Origin: Lineus longissimus
Lineage: Eukaryota > Nemertea > Pilidiophora > Heteronemertea > Lineidae
Reading direction: 5' to 3'
Length of the DNA: 64,000 bases
Assembly: GCF_910592395.1 (NCBI RefSeq)
Contig: NC_088314.1
Location: 7,874,001-7,938,000, forward strand
Shown here piece after piece: positions 38,372-49,450 of the stretch. Each line of letters starts with the position of its first letter. The stretch's first letter is position 1. The translations under genes and the position numbers were made by a program. The notes beneath the pieces are model-generated. The model was given only the letters and a program-made list of their open reading frames with translations. It was not told the origin of the DNA and did no database searches.

Positions 38372-39007
38372 ATTTGGGCCACGTCGATCAACGTGGTTCG
38401 GCGCTGAAGGTGTTAATAGATCAAGATAACACATGACAAAGTTAGAGATTTTCAAAGTAAATGTACTGCAAACCACCAAATTTTCGCGAGTGTTTTCTTT
38501 TCGCAGAATTTTACATGTCATGAAAATCTTTTTGTAGGAAAAACCTTTGAAAAATTCACAGCGAGGCACAAAATTTTGGCAGCTGGCAGTATCTATTAAG
38601 AGTATATAACATGTTATGTATCATAAGTACAGGTGTTAAGGAGGAGTGCAAAAATTATTTTTGCAAATAACTATGATTACACTTGGTGTAAAGAGACAAT
38701 ACGTCAATAGGTGGAGACATTAGTCATGGATGACAATCACTACAAAATTTTGATTATTAGATTTGAAATATCTTCTTGAACATAGTCTAAAAATTTGAAA
38801 GTTCTGGAACAAAAGGATTCAGGCTGCTTCCAAAATACTACCAAATTTTTACAACATAGTCATGAGGCAGGCTTTTTTCAGTCCAATTTAAAAGGAATGC
38901 GGCAGGGTAATTATACATTTGTAGTGTATTTACAAGATACGTACACAGACCTCTAGTTTCAACAATGTAAGAACGTACCTGATCATTCAAGAAATGTACG
39001 TAATTAA

Positions 39008-39359
39008 AGTGATACTATGATGTGTTTTACAACTTTGCGGAAATACGTCAGTTTTTAATTGTTGATCACAAATGTAAAGCTCAAATTTTCCATTTTTGAT
39101 TAGATTTATTATAAAATCGCTGAATGTAAACCACCGCGACCGCGAAAATGTTCATGTTGTGACATCATCAACGAAAACGTCGTCGGCGTAGCACAATTTC
39201 AACGGCATTGAAGCGAGCCATCCGGGTGGGATTAAACCATCAATTTCTAGAAAATGTGCATTTCGATTCGAAAACCTTACCGATTTATGAAAAAGTGACG
39301 TAGTCATTTGTCAAAAACAGCTAAAACATTATATGGTGAAATTTGACACGAGTTACCCT
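39008..39359. mobile_element. TTAA-flanked MITE, 352 bp (piggyBac-like by target site)
   Basis: AGTGATACT at the left and AGTTACCCT at the right are imperfect inverted partners directly bordered by TTAA (39004-39007 and 39360-39363). The interior contains CGTCGTCGGCG and other CpG-rich words and no frame. Confidence 0.6.
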
Positions 39360-39363
39360 TTAA

Positions 39364-40699
39364 GCACATGGTTGTTTGATGCCATTGAAAATGTCTCAAT
39401 TTGGATAGACAATGGGTTGGCGAAACTAAGTTGTCAAATGGTCATGACGTCATATTCCAACTTGGGATTTTTATCAATCATTTGATATATGAAGCGGTCT
39501 TACTCTTATAAGGGTGAAACTAGAGAATATAGATATATTAGAATAAACAGAAATACTCTCATTGGTGCTAACAGTAAAACAAAATTCCCCTTCAACAAAT
39601 GGATTTTAAAATGCTCATTGCCAAACAAAACAAATCAGCTTTTCCAATCAACATTTTTTAGAAACCTGATGTGGTACCAATTACATGTATCATTAATCAT
39701 AAGCAATCTGTCCTCAATTAATCTTTGTGGACCGCTCAACTTTATCAGTGAGTGTCTGCATCACTCACGGACTCAGTTCCGAATCATTTATAGTCGAAAC
39801 CCAAATAATGATGAAGAAAGGCAAGGCTAGACCAGAATTTAAGATTTTTGTGAAGACAAAAGCTGCACAACACAATCATAGCAACAGCAGTCGTTTTAAA
39901 ACTAGTCAGAAAAATGCACAGGAATTTGGCATTTTTTTGCTAATGCAAAAGTCACCTCAATGGAAACAACAGAATAAAACACATAGACAAGAATAGTGAA
40001 AAGATTGGCACATTTGGATTGGGAAAGATTATCGAAGGAGAACAGTTGTAAGAATGTAAGTATTGTAAGTATTGTAAGAATGAGTATTCTTTTTTCCAAA
40101 TAACAGAATAGGTTCACAGTAGCTTGACATACCGACAACCCCCCTCCCCCCAAACAAACCAACCAAATGGAATTTTTAAGTTGATGCCGCCTTCACGAGC
40201 TACCCATCAATTCATATTATGGCATACGAGGAAAGATCTGTCATCCTCAGTCATAGGATTAGAACACCGAACTGAGAGGGGAGATTCAAGAGGGCCTGAT
40301 AACACCTTGGCATAGTTTCATATTTTCACAAACAATCACCATGGATTGAGGAATTTACAAAAAGGTGCCAACAGGGGTCTCTCTTAACTCAACACAACTA
40401 TCAGTCCCAAAAACTGTTTATATAATTCACCTGAGGACAAACAATTTGACCCTGGAGTCTCCCTTTAACAGATCCACCTTTAACAGAAAGCTCACTTGAT
40501 TTCAGACATGGCATTTATCGTGTTTTGGAACCAAATACTTTCTATTATACAAGTACAACCTTTAGAAGTGAAAATTAGTTGAATATGCCCATACATTTTT
40601 AAAACGCTTTATAACTTGTGAAATGATTCTTACTCTCGTCCCTTACATCTTATGAACTTAACAAATACAGCAAACATTCAGAAGTAGTCTGTCTAAAAA
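39364..40699. other. Non-coding, nothing recognised
   Basis: Lies between the TTAA MITE and the zinc-finger gene's end; may include 3' UTR. No repeats noticed. Confidence 0.45.
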
Positions 40700-41117
40700 T
40701 ATAGTCTGTACAGAAATATACAATTTTAGTATGTAGCATACATGTAGCACATGATACGTGGAACTATGAATCATTTTGGTGCTTTTATTGGTGCTCCATT
40801 CAAAGTGAATCAGACATGACAAGACACCATAATCAAATGCCACAGATATAACTCTTAACCCCACAATGTCCCGATGAATTAATGTAAAACACTTTTGAAG
40901 ACCATATGGTCAAATTAGTCCGGATTTTTTACAGGTCCGGAAATTCATTTTTGGTTTTCAGGACATTTTTTGGAGATTTTTGGACTCAGTGGACACACTG
41001 TCATCGGAAAGCACTCTGGAGTGATCGAAAACAACCTGATCCATCAAAACAGGAAAACGGCTGTAGAATTTTCATGCACTCTGGTAATAAACATCTAAAT
41101 GTACAACAGATATCTCG
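40700..41117 (-). other. Probable 3' UTR of the zinc-finger gene
   Basis: This is the sequence just downstream of the TAG at 41118. On the minus strand an AATAAA lies at 40784-40789, a candidate poly(A) signal, but others occur farther on, so the transcript end is not fixed. Confidence 0.35.
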
Positions 41118-43948
41118 CTAACTGATGCATATAACGTCATCATCCAAACACACTACATCATCATCATCAACAATGAAAGAGCGCGACACGTTCGACTTGG
41201 TCCCAGAAAAGTTCGACTTTGCCCCAGAAAAGTTTGACTTACTCCCGGAATGATTGAACTTTGTACCCGAAAAGCTTGATTTCACCCCAGAGTAGTTTAT
41301 CCGTGGCAGGGATCGCCGTGACAGAACTGACTGATGACTCTGACTTGGTGGAGTGGTGGGGGGTGTCGGCTGTCCAAATGACTTTGGCGGAGTCACCTGG
41401 CTATACGATTTTGGTGGCGTCTTTGGCCGAAGGGAATACTGTGGCGACACCTTCCCACGCATTTGAGGCACATTTCGTGGACTAATATTATTATTATTAT
41501 TAGTAAACGATTTATTTTTCATGTTATTGTACCAAGCACCTTCAACAGAAGGGACGGATGAAATGCAATTGGTATTCGGTGGACCCTGACCAAGGGTAGG
41601 TTCTGAGGATATCCCATAATAAGCTGGGGGATTGGGCATAGAACGTTGACCTGAATCAACACGATCCAACGGTTTTGAGAAATTTGACGTGCGAATCATA
41701 GTGGGCGGCTGTCCCATGGCCTCAACCAAGTGAACTTCTCCTTGCGTGTTGTAGTCAACAATATGAATAACTTCCTCCTTATGAACTGTATGGAGATGGT
41801 TGTAAATCTTGTTGGTCGCATTCACACTATATTGTTCCTCCAAGCCACACAGATGGCACTTGAATAAGAAGTTATTGTCCTCTACTTTACCACTTTCATG
41901 TACACCAAGCTTGGGTAGATTGTCCGTATTGATGTCACCCTGACTGATGCCAGCATTGGAACCACGTCTCAAACCATGACTACTCGTCTTAGCAAAATCG
42001 TTCCTTGGCGATGCATGATTGGCAAGGTTGATATTATGAGCTTGCCGCGTACCTAAATTAATCCGTGGATTCATAGCAACATTGTTCTGTGTCGATCTGT
42101 TCGGTTGGACACTGGCACATGGCTTCGAGTGATTCATACCAGGATTGTCAAAGGACAGTCTCTTGACTACTTGGCGAGGCTGAACAGCATTGACATTTTG
42201 CCTCCCATGGTCCAACCGCGGCATCTTGGCGCTTGGACCCGACATCTCACTCCCCATCAATGGTCGTTTTGTTCTCGAGGGGAGAGGCGCGGTGTTCAAC
42301 GTAGGAGACGTGTCATCGCAGACAGGCACCATAATCGAGATCTCATCATCAATTTTTTTCTCAATGTGGCGAGTACGACCAGAACGGCGGACCAAATGAT
42401 TGTTGCTCGCTGACTGCGAAGAAGCATTGTGCGATGGCTGGAAAGGAGGAACAACAGGTTTATTCGACAGTCCTATCTGTCTAGATTGTGATAGCATGGC
42501 CTTAGAACGATATGGAGGAAACTGTTGACTTGCGAGGCCCAGCTGACTGCGCGGGACATTCTGATGTGACGTTTGGTTAGTCGAGTTCCTTGGAGCCGAC
42601 TTCTCGGGACTCAAGCTACTCAGCATTTTCGGAACATACTCTGCTTTTTTCTCTTGCGGTTTCTCTTTCGGCTGACTTTCCATTCCTGGGCTATTAGAAG
42701 AAAACACCCAATCATCGTCCGTGCCTTCCATTGCAAGCTTTGCACGTGTCTGTTGTGATGTCGGCAAGGGATTAGGATTTCCCCGCCTCAACAGAGACCT
42801 CATAGCAACAAATTGTCCATTAGGTCGACTCGGACCGGATTCACCCTCGGAGTCCTGCATAGCATCTGCAAGAATGGCCTTGTACACAATCACCCTGTTT
42901 CGAGTGTGTTCATCAACCTCTTCAGAGTTTTTATCTAGAACGGCCAACCTAGACGGAGTCGCTCCAAGCAGTGATTTAAGATCATAACACTTAACGACAG
43001 GGGTAGAGGGGAAGGTGCAAGACAGATCTGGTAGAGAATCTGGACTTGACGACCGCGAACACATTTCAGTTTTCTCCGGAGACAGCGGTGCTGGCAAGAG
43101 GGAAACATTTGACTTCTTAGCATCTAGTACACTTTGATGCATCATAAGGCGTTTCAGTACAACGCGACACGGTTTCATATGTTTAAGCCTATCCCGACTC
43201 TGACGGTTCAAACCAGTCTTAGCAAGTTCCATGAACTCTCTTGAATCATCTTTTGAGAACCGATATGTGTGATAGAATTTTCTAAAATGTCGCTTGTGTT
43301 TGAAAGTAACTGCAGCAAACGAATCACGCTCTCGGAGCCGTTCTTTGAATCGATTTTTAACTGGCGTCCGACAGAATTTTTCGTAGTCATTAATGTTTGG
43401 TTTATTGACCTGTTTTATATGACCTTTGATCCTCACACCCAGAGGTGAACTGAAGTCGATTGTCATCAGGGGTGCCTGACAGATATAGTCCTGCCTGCCC
43501 AACAGTGAACCATCGGAACTACCCGCGTCGCTGTCATCGTCACTAGACACTAAACAAACTTCTTGTTGCTTACTGATAGAGGGCGTATTGAAAGATATCA
43601 ACGATTTCGGCGTCCGCGGTGTTGTCGGTGTCCTGGGAGTAATCACAGGCGCCTGATCAACCTCGATCAGATCGCAATCGATCTGACTATCCCGCCTGAT
43701 TCGATGAGCCAGTTCCATATGTTTTGCTTTCTCAGCTGGTAGCAACCCAAGCGTTGTTACGTACATATTTTTCCTCGGGTCAGCAATATTGACTCTTGGT
43801 CGTGACTGTTTGTTCGGTGTGCAGAGATCCTGTAAATGGGCAGGACGCAGCGTGCAGATCTTCTGGTGCGTTTGTAACATGTCTTTGTTTTGGAAGTCCC
43901 TCTCACAGAAAAAGCAGACATAAAGCTGTACAACAGGTTTTTCAGCAT
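41118..43948 (-). CDS. Large terminal coding exon of a disordered nuclear zinc-finger protein
   Basis: This exon is open for 943 codons and ends with TAG at 41118-41120. It begins after a clean acceptor (tctcattccag) with a phase-1 codon completed by the G of the upstream exon. Numbering assumes a 1071-residue protein starting at 48500. Visible elements in order are: a C2HC finger (C140, C143, H156, C160); a TP-rich stretch (232-242); an SUMO-interaction-like VCLV followed by SSDDDSD (259-269); a basic region rich in R/K/H (about 299-396); a bipartite NLS-like stretch (688-706); a C2H2-type finger (C826, C829, H846 or H848, H851); repeated TPPK sites (972-997); five heptads (1013-1047); and a C-terminus with VVCL and VICI embedded in aspartates. 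A nuclear chromatin or transcription role is inferred. I do not recognise the orthologue. An AAT run at about 41485-41502 encodes a short poly-Asn tract. Confidence 0.9.
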
Positions 43949-44360
43949 CTGGAATGAGATATAAATTAAGTCAAATTTTAAGGGCACGTCATTCAATCAT
44001 GCAAAATGCTTTTATATAAACATTAACCTCCGATTTCTTCAAGATGTCCTTACCTTTTACCTCATACGCATAGCACCAGTCACCATGCATAGCCCTAGTG
44101 GTCAAGTTCTGGGTATTACGGAAAGATTTTTGATCAGTGTTACAGCAACACCAGTCACCATGCTTAGGGGTCAAGTTCTCGCAATATAAAGAAAGATTCT
44201 AGATCAGTGTTAAAGTACACCAACACTGAGAGATTGGAAGCGGACATCACCCAACGACTTGTTTGAACAGTGTGATCCACTGACCTTTCAAAGAGAGGCC
44301 TTGATTTGAGCATAATCTCGGGAGCCCAAATGATATCGAGGGTTAATTTGTCTATCTTAC

Positions 44361-44421
44361 CTTTGAACTGCGGTTGAGATCTAGTCATTCCATTCATTTG
44401 GAGGTTCACGTTTTCTTGCAA
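44361..44421 (-). CDS. Small internal exon of the zinc-finger gene
   Basis: This 61-base exon encodes 20 residues (starting LQENVNLQ, ending SQPQFK) plus one base. The acceptor is ttacttaaatttctag and the donor is CAAAG|gtaagata, both strong. It starts in phase 0, matching the phase-0 end of the upstream exon at 48177. It ends with a single G that joins AT of the downstream exon to make an Asp codon, so the reading frame closes perfectly on both sides. No domain is seen; the peptide links the N-terminal exon to the first zinc finger. The exon lies about 50 bases from the foldback element 44469-45373. It could be an alternatively used exon, but skipping it would break the frame. Confidence 0.75.
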
Positions 44422-44468
44422 CTAGAAATTTAAGTAAAAGAAGCTATTGTAAAAAGCAATCAGGCAAG

Positions 44469-45373
44469 TATGGCAAGCCAAAGCGGAATTTATTCAAGAC
44501 TTTAGAATTACCATTCAAGAAGTTAAATATAAGTTCAAGAAGGAAATATATGTTCAATCAAGACTAAAATATGTTCAACCTTGAATCAAATGTTTTCAAC
44601 CTTGAATAAAATATGTTCAACCTTGAACAAAATATATTCAACTTTGAACAAAATATATTCAAGACTCACGTGACCATATTCAAGACGCACGTGACCACAA
44701 AATTGATGACGTAATTGCTCATGTTTTGATGCTTTACGGACTTTCCCGAACCCGCGTCCGGACTTTCCCGAACCCATGGTACTCGTGTTGCGTTTCGGAG
44801 CTCGAATTGTTCGCACGAGGTTTTGACACATGGTTGTACACGTACCTAGCCGCCTACACCTGACATGTACTGTAATCCTACACATCATGACATGGATACC
44901 GAGTGAATGTCAGAGTCGATACATGTTTCACAGACATATCAGGCAAATTATAGGTTCAAAATGCGCAATGCCTCTCACCTTTCATTCTTAAGGCCGACAC
45001 CACTGTATCGGATTCCCGTTGTCTTTTGACATGTTTGAGTGTTTAGGCTATACAGGCAATCAATCATGTCGTGAAACAGAACGCATCAGAAGTACCACAG
45101 ATTCTACGCTCTACGTCATCAATTTTGTGGTCACGTGCGTCTTGAATATGGTCACGTGAGTCTTGAATATATTTTGTTCAAGGTTGAATATATTTTGTTC
45201 AAGGTTGGACATATTTTATTCAAGGTTGAACATATTTTATTCAAGGTTGAAAACATTTGATTCAAGGTTGAACATATTTTAGTCTTGAACATATATTTCC
45301 TTCTTGAACTTATATTTAACTTCTTGAATGGTAATTCTAAAGTCTTGAATAAATTCCGCTTTGGCTTGCCATA
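44469..45373. mobile_element. Foldback-type non-autonomous element in the zinc-finger gene's first intron
   Basis: The two ends are reverse complements over about 230-260 bp, starting TATGGCAAGCCAAAGCGG. They are flanked by identical GGCAAG (44463-44468 and 45374-45379), a clear 6-bp target duplication. Each arm contains several degenerate copies of a 21-22 bp unit around TTCAACCTTGAATAAAATAT, and CACGTGACC boxes toward the inside. The central 400 bp has no credible frame. It lies about 50 bp upstream of a 61-bp exon, so the transcribed arms could form a long hairpin beside the splice site. Confidence 0.9.
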
Positions 45374-45489
45374 GGCAAGGTCCAACTGTCTTAGAGAGTT
45401 CAACTGTCTTAGAGAATGAGAAAGTGGCATTCTGACACTGATATCAATTATCAGTCAATCTCCTTATGCAGCGGTCAAAGTAATCCCTG

Positions 45490-45510
45490 TACCCCCCCCC
45501 CCCCCCCCCC
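45490..45510 (+). repeat. Poly-C tract
   Basis: An uninterrupted run of about 19 C bases lies just outside the foldback element in the zinc-finger gene intron. Confidence 0.95.
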
Positions 45511-45814
45511 GTTAGGGTTCACCCTTGCTGCATTAGTGTACATGACCAGTGTGATATGCTTGCGTATCGAGGGTTATTTTCTTTCACAGACACCATTCCT
45601 GTAAGACTGAATTTTCCCACTAAGTGAAATACTACAGGTTAAAACATATCGCAGAATAAATCCCATTCATAAAAAATGTCACAATAGTCACCAAATTTGT
45701 TGATCATTTTTACATCAATTAGCAAACCCAATCAACATAACCTATTAACAGCATACGTCTGTGTACATTCCCAGCATAATTGTGACTCATCAGTATCACA
45801 CCAAATCAGGCATA

Positions 45815-46254
45815 AGTCATAGTTCCACCTATCATAAAACCGCGAGTTTTTTCAAGACCCGTGTCTTCGCCGTGTGTCAAAAAACCTGGAGCGCACTCAC
45901 ACCTATCAGTGGTGTTAGATAATGGTTAATAGCCCCGGCGACAGGTGCGCTGTAGGTAGGGAGCTCTCCTGTCTTTCTTTTCCTGTTGGAGGGGAATTTC
46001 GCATGCGCAATACCGAGGCAACTACACCGCGCCATCTGTCGCCGGATCGTAGAACTTGCAATTGCCGTGTCTATTCAGATTCCACCTATCAAAAAACCTG
46101 TGTTGAACACGGGTCTAAATAAGCCCCCGATTAGCCCCATCGAGCTCGATGGGGCTAATAGACACGGGGATTTGACACACGGGACCATTTAGACACGGCA
46201 ATTCATAGGTGTAAGCGCAAAAGACACGGGGATTTGATAGGTGGAAGTACGACT
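45815..46254. mobile_element. TA-flanked MITE (mariner-type), 440 bp
   Basis: The ends AGTCATAGTTCCACCTATCA and, inverted, AGTCGTACTTCCACCTATCA are flanked by TA on both sides. The interior has repeated GACACGGGGATTTG words, an internal 30-bp perfect palindrome (46130-46159), a GCATGCGCAA box (46001-46010) and GCGCCATCT (46029-46037). It has no coding capacity. Confidence 0.75.
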
Positions 46255-46399
46255 TAAGTATTGAGCCATCATTGACATAAAATCGCCTTATCTAAGTAGG
46301 ATTTATACATTTTTTACATTTTACATTTTAACTCCCTTTCATTATCAAATATCATCATATTCACAAATATATCACTTTCTCGTTCATAGACAAATCAAT

Positions 46400-47454
46400 T
46401 TTAAGATGAAATGGCCAGGGCCATTGTGCTCACCTCATGTGGAGGAAAGATGGATAAAGAGCATGGTATTGTGTCATGTAGTGTTAGGTTTGATGTAGGT
46501 CCAAGCAATTACAATTTCCCCAAAATGGCCAATTTACAGTACATTCGACCTCTGTGACCTTGAAAAGTAGGTCAAATCAAAGAAGACCCGGGTGACACAT
46601 TGAATGGTTGTTAGAATTAGATGTACCTATGATATAAAATTGGTGCCAATCGGGCAAGTCATTACTAGGAATAATGGCATTTTGAAGAATTTAGGATTTG
46701 GCCCCCTCCCTGGAGGCCAAACGGCAAATCAGATTGCACCAAACTTCGGTACCTGAGATCACCTGACCAAGGGGTACATGTGTACTTAATTTGTGATCAA
46801 TAGTCATTGCAGTTAAGAAACGTGCCATAGTTACGGCCTGACGGCGAATTAACGCCATTTGACCTCTGTGACCTTGACAAGAAGGTCAAATTAAAAACCT
46901 GTGTGACATATACTGTATGGTGGTTAGATGTACCCATGATATCAAATTGGTGGCAATCGGGCAAGAAGTTAAGGAATAATCACATTTTTAAGGTTTTTGG
47001 ATTTTGCCCCCTGGTGGTCAAGTGGTGAATCATATTGGACCAAACTTCGGTCCCTGAGATCACCTGACTAAGGGGTAAATGTGTACCAAATTTGGTATCA
47101 ATAGTCATTGCAGTTTAGAAACGTGCCATCGTTACATCCTAACGGCCAATTTACACCATTTGACCTCTGTGACCTTGAAAAGGAGGTCAAATCAAAAACC
47201 CGGAGGATATATGATGCACCTTTGCTAGAAGTACCTACCATATTTTTTTCAAAATTTCCCGACTACTATTAAGGGAGATATTGCATATTTTTACTTTTAA
47301 CGTTTGGCCCCCTGGTGGCCAAACCATGAAACGAATCGGACCGAAACTTGGTCTCCAAGGTGTCATTACATAAGGGTACATGTGTACCAAGTTTCAACTC
47401 AATAGCTCTAACAGTTACGAAACGTGCCCTGCTAACGGACGACGGACGACGACG

Positions 47455-47507
<53 letters not shown>

Positions 47508-47563
47508 ACGACGGACGCCACGGTATGGGATAAGCTCACCTCTGCTAAGAGGTGAGCTAAAAA
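46400..47563 (+). mobile_element. Dispersed 1.2-kb repeat with three internal ~300-bp units and a GAC-rich tail
   Basis: It starts near GGCCAGGGCCATTGTGCTCA and ends ...AGAGGTGAGCTAAAAA, with short inverted GCTCACCT/AGGTGAGC near both ends. Inside are three units of about 300 bp (46547, 46860 and 47161 mark equivalent points). Each has TGACCT-CTG-TGACCTTGA (first base substituted in the first unit), a wording like GTGCCAATCGGGCAAG and a closing GAAACGTGCC. A (GAC)n microsatellite follows at about 47438-47516. A second copy starts at 63926. From memory this architecture is common in molluscan-type genomes; its superfamily is unresolved. Confidence 0.8.
47438..47516. repeat. (GAC)n microsatellite
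   Basis: About 25 GAC/ACG triplets with a few GGAC interruptions form the 3' part of the dispersed repeat. Asp-, Thr- or Ser-run open frames across it are artefacts of the triplet. Confidence 0.95.
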
Positions 47564-48176
47564 CCAGTAACTCAGCCTCAGGAGACACATTTTTGATACA
47601 TTTCCAAAGCACTGCCACGGTGATTAGCTTTGTCTTATACAATAGGCAATTCTAATGTAAATGCTGGCTATTTGTTCGAGACATACCCCAGGGCTGTTAC
47701 AGTGTATTCCAATTATCGCCGGAGGCTAGTTACTTTCAACCATATATTTACTTTTGTACCTCATGAAAAAGAATCAGAAACTGAATTGGGTTGATTGTTG
47801 CTTTTTCTGCTCTTGAAAGAATATATATTACAGTAATAAAATCAAATAGAATAGAATTTATTCCGATTGGACAAAATTTTCCAAATATAAACATGAAAGT
47901 AGGCCTACCATGAGGCCCAATTAAAAACAACAGTTCTGTCATGAATAAACCGTCGGAGACAGAACTTCAGAACTCCTAATTCCTCTGAATACACGAAAGA
48001 ATTGTACTGTCATGACAATTATAAAACGAACAGTACTTGGAAAGGCTAATTCTTAGCCGTCATTACTAGTGACAATCCCATGTTGTAGGCCACTTCTAAT
48101 ATAAGCATTCGTGAGAGCCATCCAAGATACGAAGAATTTATAAAGACTATTCTTATTGATTCTTGAAGATACTGAC

Positions 48177-48500
48177 CTCTTTCCTCTGAATTGGCGGCGA
48201 AGAGTGACTAGTTAACGATGTTGACGTCTGCCACCAATCTTGCCGGTTCGTCTTCTCCCACGTGGGAGCCATCCCAGTGAGGTCGACCAACTGTACATCT
48301 GGCGTGGTCATCTTCTTTTTGGCAATGTTGGGAAGGTTGCAAGTGCCCGCCAGAGGTTTCGTGTTTTCAGAACCTTCCCTACCCGTTGGTGCCACAGGCA
48401 TCATGCGGCGGGATAACCTGTAAAGACAGAGAGGAGGCAACGATGAGAAAATCTTGCTCGGACTTCGCCATTTAATCAACATACTGTCATCAAACACCAT
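48177..48500 (-). CDS. N-terminal coding exon of the zinc-finger gene
   Basis: The exon ends at a GAG|gtcagt donor in phase 0, matching the next exon at 44421. Reading upstream, the frame stays open to an ATG at 48500 in a fair context (A at -3, G at +4), giving 108 residues starting MVFDDSM. An acceptor-like ttattcttttcag sits 3 bases before this ATG, so the 5' UTR is probably spliced. A second acceptor, ctgtctttacag, lies inside at 48418-48419; if it is used, the exon would start at 48417 in phase 2 and need another upstream coding exon. The peptide contains a VQLVDLTG stretch that resembles a hydrophobic SUMO-interaction core, and no folded domain I recognise. The intron to the next exon is about 3.75 kb and full of mobile elements. 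Confidence 0.6.
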
Positions 48501-48504
48501 AATC

Positions 48505-49189
48505 TGAAAAGAATAATCTTAGGGAGGACTGTCTGGAGAGAACGCTGGGATGTCATTTATCATACAGAGTGCTCTGGTAGAGGCTGCCTCAGATATCCAT
48601 CCAAAGATCTGAACCAATAGTTGTTAGAACATTTGTGTTCATTCTGTCATGTCTGTGAATACTGCCAAGAACCAATAAAGATTAGTCTTTATTTGTTCTT
48701 GATACTGCCTATAGTCATGAAAGTGTGCAATAAGTGCGATGATATTTCGAGGTCCCAATGACCAATCTCAAACCAGAATACAAACCTAAAAGCAAGAAGA
48801 TATATAGTTGCACAATTTTGAGAACTGAAGAAATTGAGGTGTGCAATACAACCGATTGTTGATAAGCTGAAGAATGTCTTCACGCCACATCAGTGAAACT
48901 GAAAGTGAGCATGAAACTAAACATTATTACAAAACCGAAACCCATAAATACACACTGGAAGTTTTAAACAAACCGAAAACAAAAGATATGAATGACATGA
49001 TATTCCTCAAACAATACCTGCAGTCGGCAAGTGACTATAAGACTGATTCAATAAAACAACAACATAGGTGCTTTCTTTTTACATTTTTGATACTTAACTG
49101 ATTGTCTGGCCGGACGCGACAGACAATAAACAAGTAGTAATCAGAGTGATAAGTTACAGGGACATTATCCCAAAGTACCAAGATAGTAC
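48505..49189. other. Upstream of the first zinc-finger coding exon
   Basis: Probably an intron within the 5' UTR, because an acceptor directly precedes the ATG at 48500. The non-coding first exon and promoter were not located. Confidence 0.35.
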
Positions 49190-49450
49190 CAAGTACCAGC
49201 AGAATCAGACCAAATGTCTAGACACCAAACAGAATCACCAAGTGTCTAGACAACTAACTATTCAACAAGTGTCTGGACAACTAATCAACGAGTGTCTAGA
49301 CACCATCACTAACAGAATCATCAACATAGAGCACAGACAGTCAACGAACAAAATCACCAAGTGTCTTCACTGCAGGATCAATGAGTGGCAAAAGAAAACA
49401 GTCTCCTATATTGTCTATAGACAACAAACAAAAGCACCAAGCATAGAGAC
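49190..49450 (+). repeat. Degenerate array around GTGTCTAGACAC
   Basis: GTGTCTAGACA or a close variant recurs about five times, spaced about 35-50 bp and separated by CAGAATCA/ACTAATCA words. It is a decayed short satellite. Confidence 0.55.

Noticed and set aside
41261-43123. Plus-strand frames opposite the zinc-finger exon
   Set aside because: Shadows of the long minus-strand exon; the minus frame alone is continuous and splices in phase.
44586-45430. Small minus-strand proteins with repeated LFKVEYI and STLNKI motifs
   Set aside because: They are translations of the tandem units in the arms of the foldback element.
47348-47655. Poly-Asp, poly-Thr and poly-Ser proteins
   Set aside because: They come from the (GAC)n tract of a dispersed repeat, read in different frames.
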